Under the pieces are notes generated by a model. The model was not told the DNA's origin and made no database searches. It saw only the letters and a program-made list of their open reading frames with translations. A program made the position numbers and the translations under genes. A stretch of DNA of 64,000 bases from NCBI RefSeq assembly GCF_030518195.1, contig NZ_JAULSC010000001.1, forward strand, positions 372,001-436,000. The letters run 5' to 3'. Shown one piece after another: positions 62,079 through 64,000 of this stretch. The DNA is from Nocardioides cremeus (lineage in GTDB: Bacteria; Actinomycetota; Actinomycetes; Propionibacteriales; Nocardioidaceae). The stretch's first letter is position 1; each line of letters starts with the position of its first letter.

Positions 62079-63950
62079 GTGGAGATCGCCCTGCTGCTCA
62101 TCGCCCTGGCGGTCACCGTGCTCGTCATCACCGCGCTGGCCGACCGGATCGAGGTGCCCGCGCCGCTGGTGCTGATCGTGGTCGGCGTCGCGGGCTCCTA
62201 CGTGCCGGGCGTCCCCGAGATCACCCTGTCGCCCGAGGTGGTGCTGGTCGGCCTGCTGCCCCCGCTGCTCTACGCCGCCGCCATCCAGACCTCGCTGGTC
62301 GACTTCAACGCCAACCGGCGCTCGATCCTGCTGCTCTCGGTGGGCCTGGTCGTCTTCACCACCGTCGGGGTGGGGGTGCTGGTGCACGCGCTGCTGCCCG
62401 GGGTCGGCTGGCCGGGCGCCCTCGCGATCGGCGCGGTCGTGGCGCCGCCCGACGCGGTCGCCGCCACCGCGGTCGGGCGCCGGATCGGCCTGCCGCGGCG
62501 CATCGTGACGGTCCTCGAGGGCGAGTCGCTGCTCAACGACGCGACCGCCCTGGTCTCGCTGCGCACCGCGATCGCCGCCGGCGGCGCCGGGATCAGCGCG
62601 GTCGGCGTCGGGCTCGACTTCGCGCTCGCGGCCGGGGGCGGCGTGGCGGCGGGGGCGCTGCTCTACCTCGTCATCGCCTGGGTACGCCGCCGGGTCGAGG
62701 ACCCGCTCACCGACACCGCGATCTCGCTGGTCACCCCCTTCACCGCCTACGTGCTCGCCGAGGCGATCAACGCCTCGGGCGTGATCGCGGTCGTGGTCGC
62801 CGGGCTGCTGCTGGGGCACCGCTCGCCGGTGCTGCAGACGGCCTCGTCGCGGATCGCGGAGCGGATGAACTGGCGCACCATCGCCTTCGTCCTCGAGAAC
62901 GTGGTCTTCCTGCTGATCGGCCTCCAGGCCGCCCGCCTCGTCGACGACGTGGGCCGCAGCGAGCTCGGCCTGGGCCGGGTGGTGCTGGTCTGCGGCGCCA
63001 CCCTGGTGGCCGTCGTCGTGCTGCGCGTCGTGTGGGTCGCCGCGGCCCGGGTCGTGCTGCTGCAGCCCGGCCCCGACGGCGTACGCGTGCGCCCGACGTG
63101 GCGCAACACGCTCCTGGTCGGCTGGGCGGGGATGCGCGGGGTGGTCACCCTGGCCGCGGCGTTCGTGATCCCCTCCGACGTCGAGCACCGCGAGGTGCTG
63201 CTGATGATCGCCTTCACCGTGGTGGCCGGCACCCTGCTGGTGCAGGGGCTGACCCTGCCCTGGCTGGCGCGCCGGCTGCGGGTGCCCTCGCCCGACCCGA
63301 TGGACGACGCCCTGGCCCGCGCGACGCTGCTGCAGCAGGCCTCGAAGGCGGGCTTCGCCACCTTGGCGCAGATCGAGGCCGACGAGGCGCACGAGGACCC
63401 GCACGGCGTCCTCGACCTGGTCCGCCAGCGCATCGACCAGCGCAACTTCGCCGCCTGGGAGCGGCTGGGCACCACCCCGGGCCAGGAGACCCCCAGCGAG
63501 CTCTACGCCCGGGTGCGGGTGGCGATGATCGCCGCCGAGCGCGAGCGGGTGCTCGAGATCCGCAGCTCGGGCCGGGTCGACTCGGTGGTGGTCGCCGAGG
63601 TGCTGGCGATGCTCGACGTCGAGGAGTCGCTGATCGACCGGGTGCTGCCCCAGCACGAGCAGGAGGAGCCGGTGGGCCTGCGCCCGGCGCCGCTCGAGAG
63701 CTGTGCCCACCTCGCGGCCACCTGGGCCGTGGAGACCAGCGACGCCGGCGTGTGCGAGGACTGCCTCAGGGACGGCACGTCCTGGGTGGCGCTGCGCCAG
63801 TGCTTGGAGTGCGGCCACCTGGCCTGCTGCGACTCCTCACCGGCCCAGCACGCCACCGCCCACTTCCGCGACACCGCCCACCCGGTGATGCAGTCCGCCG
63901 AGCCGGGGGAGCACTGGCGCTGGTGCTTCGTGCACCACGTCACGAGCTAG
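62079..63950 (+). CDS. Na+/H+ antiporter fused to a UBP-type zinc finger
   Basis: A 623-residue protein. Residues 1 to about 410 are a CPA1/NhaP-type cation:proton antiporter with about twelve helices; the Asp pair appears in VAPPDAVAATAVG and LEGESLLNDATALV. A cytoplasmic helical stretch follows, and the last ~80 residues form a UBP-type zinc finger (CAHLAATW, VCEDCLRDG, QCLECGHLACCDSSP, HATAHFRDTAHPVMQS). In eukaryotes this finger binds ubiquitin; its bacterial ligand is unknown. The start is GTG 62079, with a GAGGAT hexamer six bases before it. Its stop overlaps the convergent partial gene at the window end. Confidence 0.9.
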   Translation: MEIALLLIALAVTVLVITALADRIEVPAPLVLIVVGVAGSYVPGVPEITLSPEVVLVGLLPPLLYAAAIQTSLVDFNANRRSILLLSVGLVVFTTVGVGVLVHALLPGVGWPGALAIGAVVAPPDAVAATAVGRRIGLPRRIVTVLEGESLLNDATALVSLRTAIAAGGAGISAVGVGLDFALAAGGGVAAGALLYLVIAWVRRRVEDPLTDTAISLVTPFTAYVLAEAINASGVIAVVVAGLLLGHRSPVLQTASSRIAERMNWRTIAFVLENVVFLLIGLQAARLVDDVGRSELGLGRVVLVCGATLVAVVVLRVVWVAAARVVLLQPGPDGVRVRPTWRNTLLVGWAGMRGVVTLAAAFVIPSDVEHREVLLMIAFTVVAGTLLVQGLTLPWLARRLRVPSPDPMDDALARATLLQQASKAGFATLAQIEADEAHEDPHGVLDLVRQRIDQRNFAAWERLGTTPGQETPSELYARVRVAMIAAERERVLEIRSSGRVDSVVVAEVLAMLDVEESLIDRVLPQHEQEEPVGLRPAPLESCAHLAATWAVETSDAGVCEDCLRDGTSWVALRQCLECGHLACCDSSPAQHATAHFRDTAHPVMQSAEPGEHWRWCFVHHVTS

Positions 63951-64000
63951 CCGCGCTGCTCAGGGGCCCGCTCGAGGGCCTGCTCGAGGGTCCGCGGGGC
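63947..64000 (-). CDS. C-terminal end of an unidentified gene (continues outside window)
   Basis: The minus-strand frame reads APRTLEQALERAPEQRG and then TAG. It is open to the window edge and looks like a helical protein end. The stop overlaps the antiporter stop. Only 17 codons are visible, so nothing can be said about function. Confidence 0.35.
   Translation of the reverse strand, partial: APRTLEQALERAPEQRG

Overview
The window is about 64 kb of very GC-rich (roughly 73%) actinobacterial chromosome. Gene content and protein style fit the Nocardioidaceae (Nocardioides or a close relative): mycothiol-type redox proteins, RNase J, DisA, Rex, a BldN-type sigma factor, a 33-residue bS22-type ribosomal protein and a futalosine-independent menaquinone pathway. 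From memory, gene order from about 22.9 kb onward follows Mycobacterium tuberculosis Rv0495c-Rv0555 and the Streptomyces coelicolor proC/trpS1/bldN/rex/hem neighbourhood, so most of the window is ancestral core. No rRNA, tRNA, CRISPR array, insertion sequence or prophage was recognised.

Layout. 0-2.5 kb: end of an acyl-CoA dehydrogenase, a VOC protein, and one lower-GC AAA ATPase gene that looks acquired. 2.6-5.8 kb: formaldehyde-dehydrogenase-like enzyme, aquaporin and type II NADH dehydrogenase in a tight operon. 5.8-9.2 kb: RNase J and release factor 3. 9.2-11.5 kb: an arsenic locus, an ArsO-like flavoprotein divergent from an ArsR-ArsN fusion. 11.5-17.6 kb: amine oxidase, MFS, MerR, SulP and YihY/BrkB proteins. 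17.7-20.3 kb: disA and radA. 20.4-30.6 kb: LacI regulator, methyltransferase, Ppx/GppA, an ABC exporter, proline dehydrogenase, proC, a DsbA-like protein and a haloalkane dehalogenase. 30.6-33.1 kb: a tryptophanyl-tRNA synthetase behind a Trp-codon leader, divergent from an AcuC-like deacetylase. 33.2-41.4 kb: small HTH protein, bS22, epimerase-like and acyltransferase genes, the BldN/RsbN pair, HAD phosphatase, acyl-CoA ligase and glutaredoxin. 41.6-50.2 kb: rex-hemACDB and hemL (haem synthesis), with a secreted lytic transglycosylase between. 50.2-54.9 kb: cytochrome c maturation (TlpA, CcdA, ResB, CcsB). 54.9-56.1 kb: small genes, one enclosed by inverted repeat arrays. 56.2-62.1 kb: menA, an MFS gene, menE, menC, menD. 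62.1-64 kb: a Na+/H+ antiporter fused to a UBP-type zinc finger.

How it fits together. Haem synthesis, cytochrome c assembly, menaquinone synthesis and NDH-2 together supply the respiratory chain. A candidate Rex operator on the rex-hem promoter links haem supply to NADH/NAD+. Many start codons sit 6-7 bases after a TANNNT-like -10 hexamer, implying widespread leaderless transcription; this includes the trpS leader peptide. The most distinctive elements are that attenuator, the paired 22-bp repeat arrays around an orphan gene, the cruciform palindromes between brkB and disA, the arsenic fusion regulator, and the AAA ATPase with its promoter palindrome.
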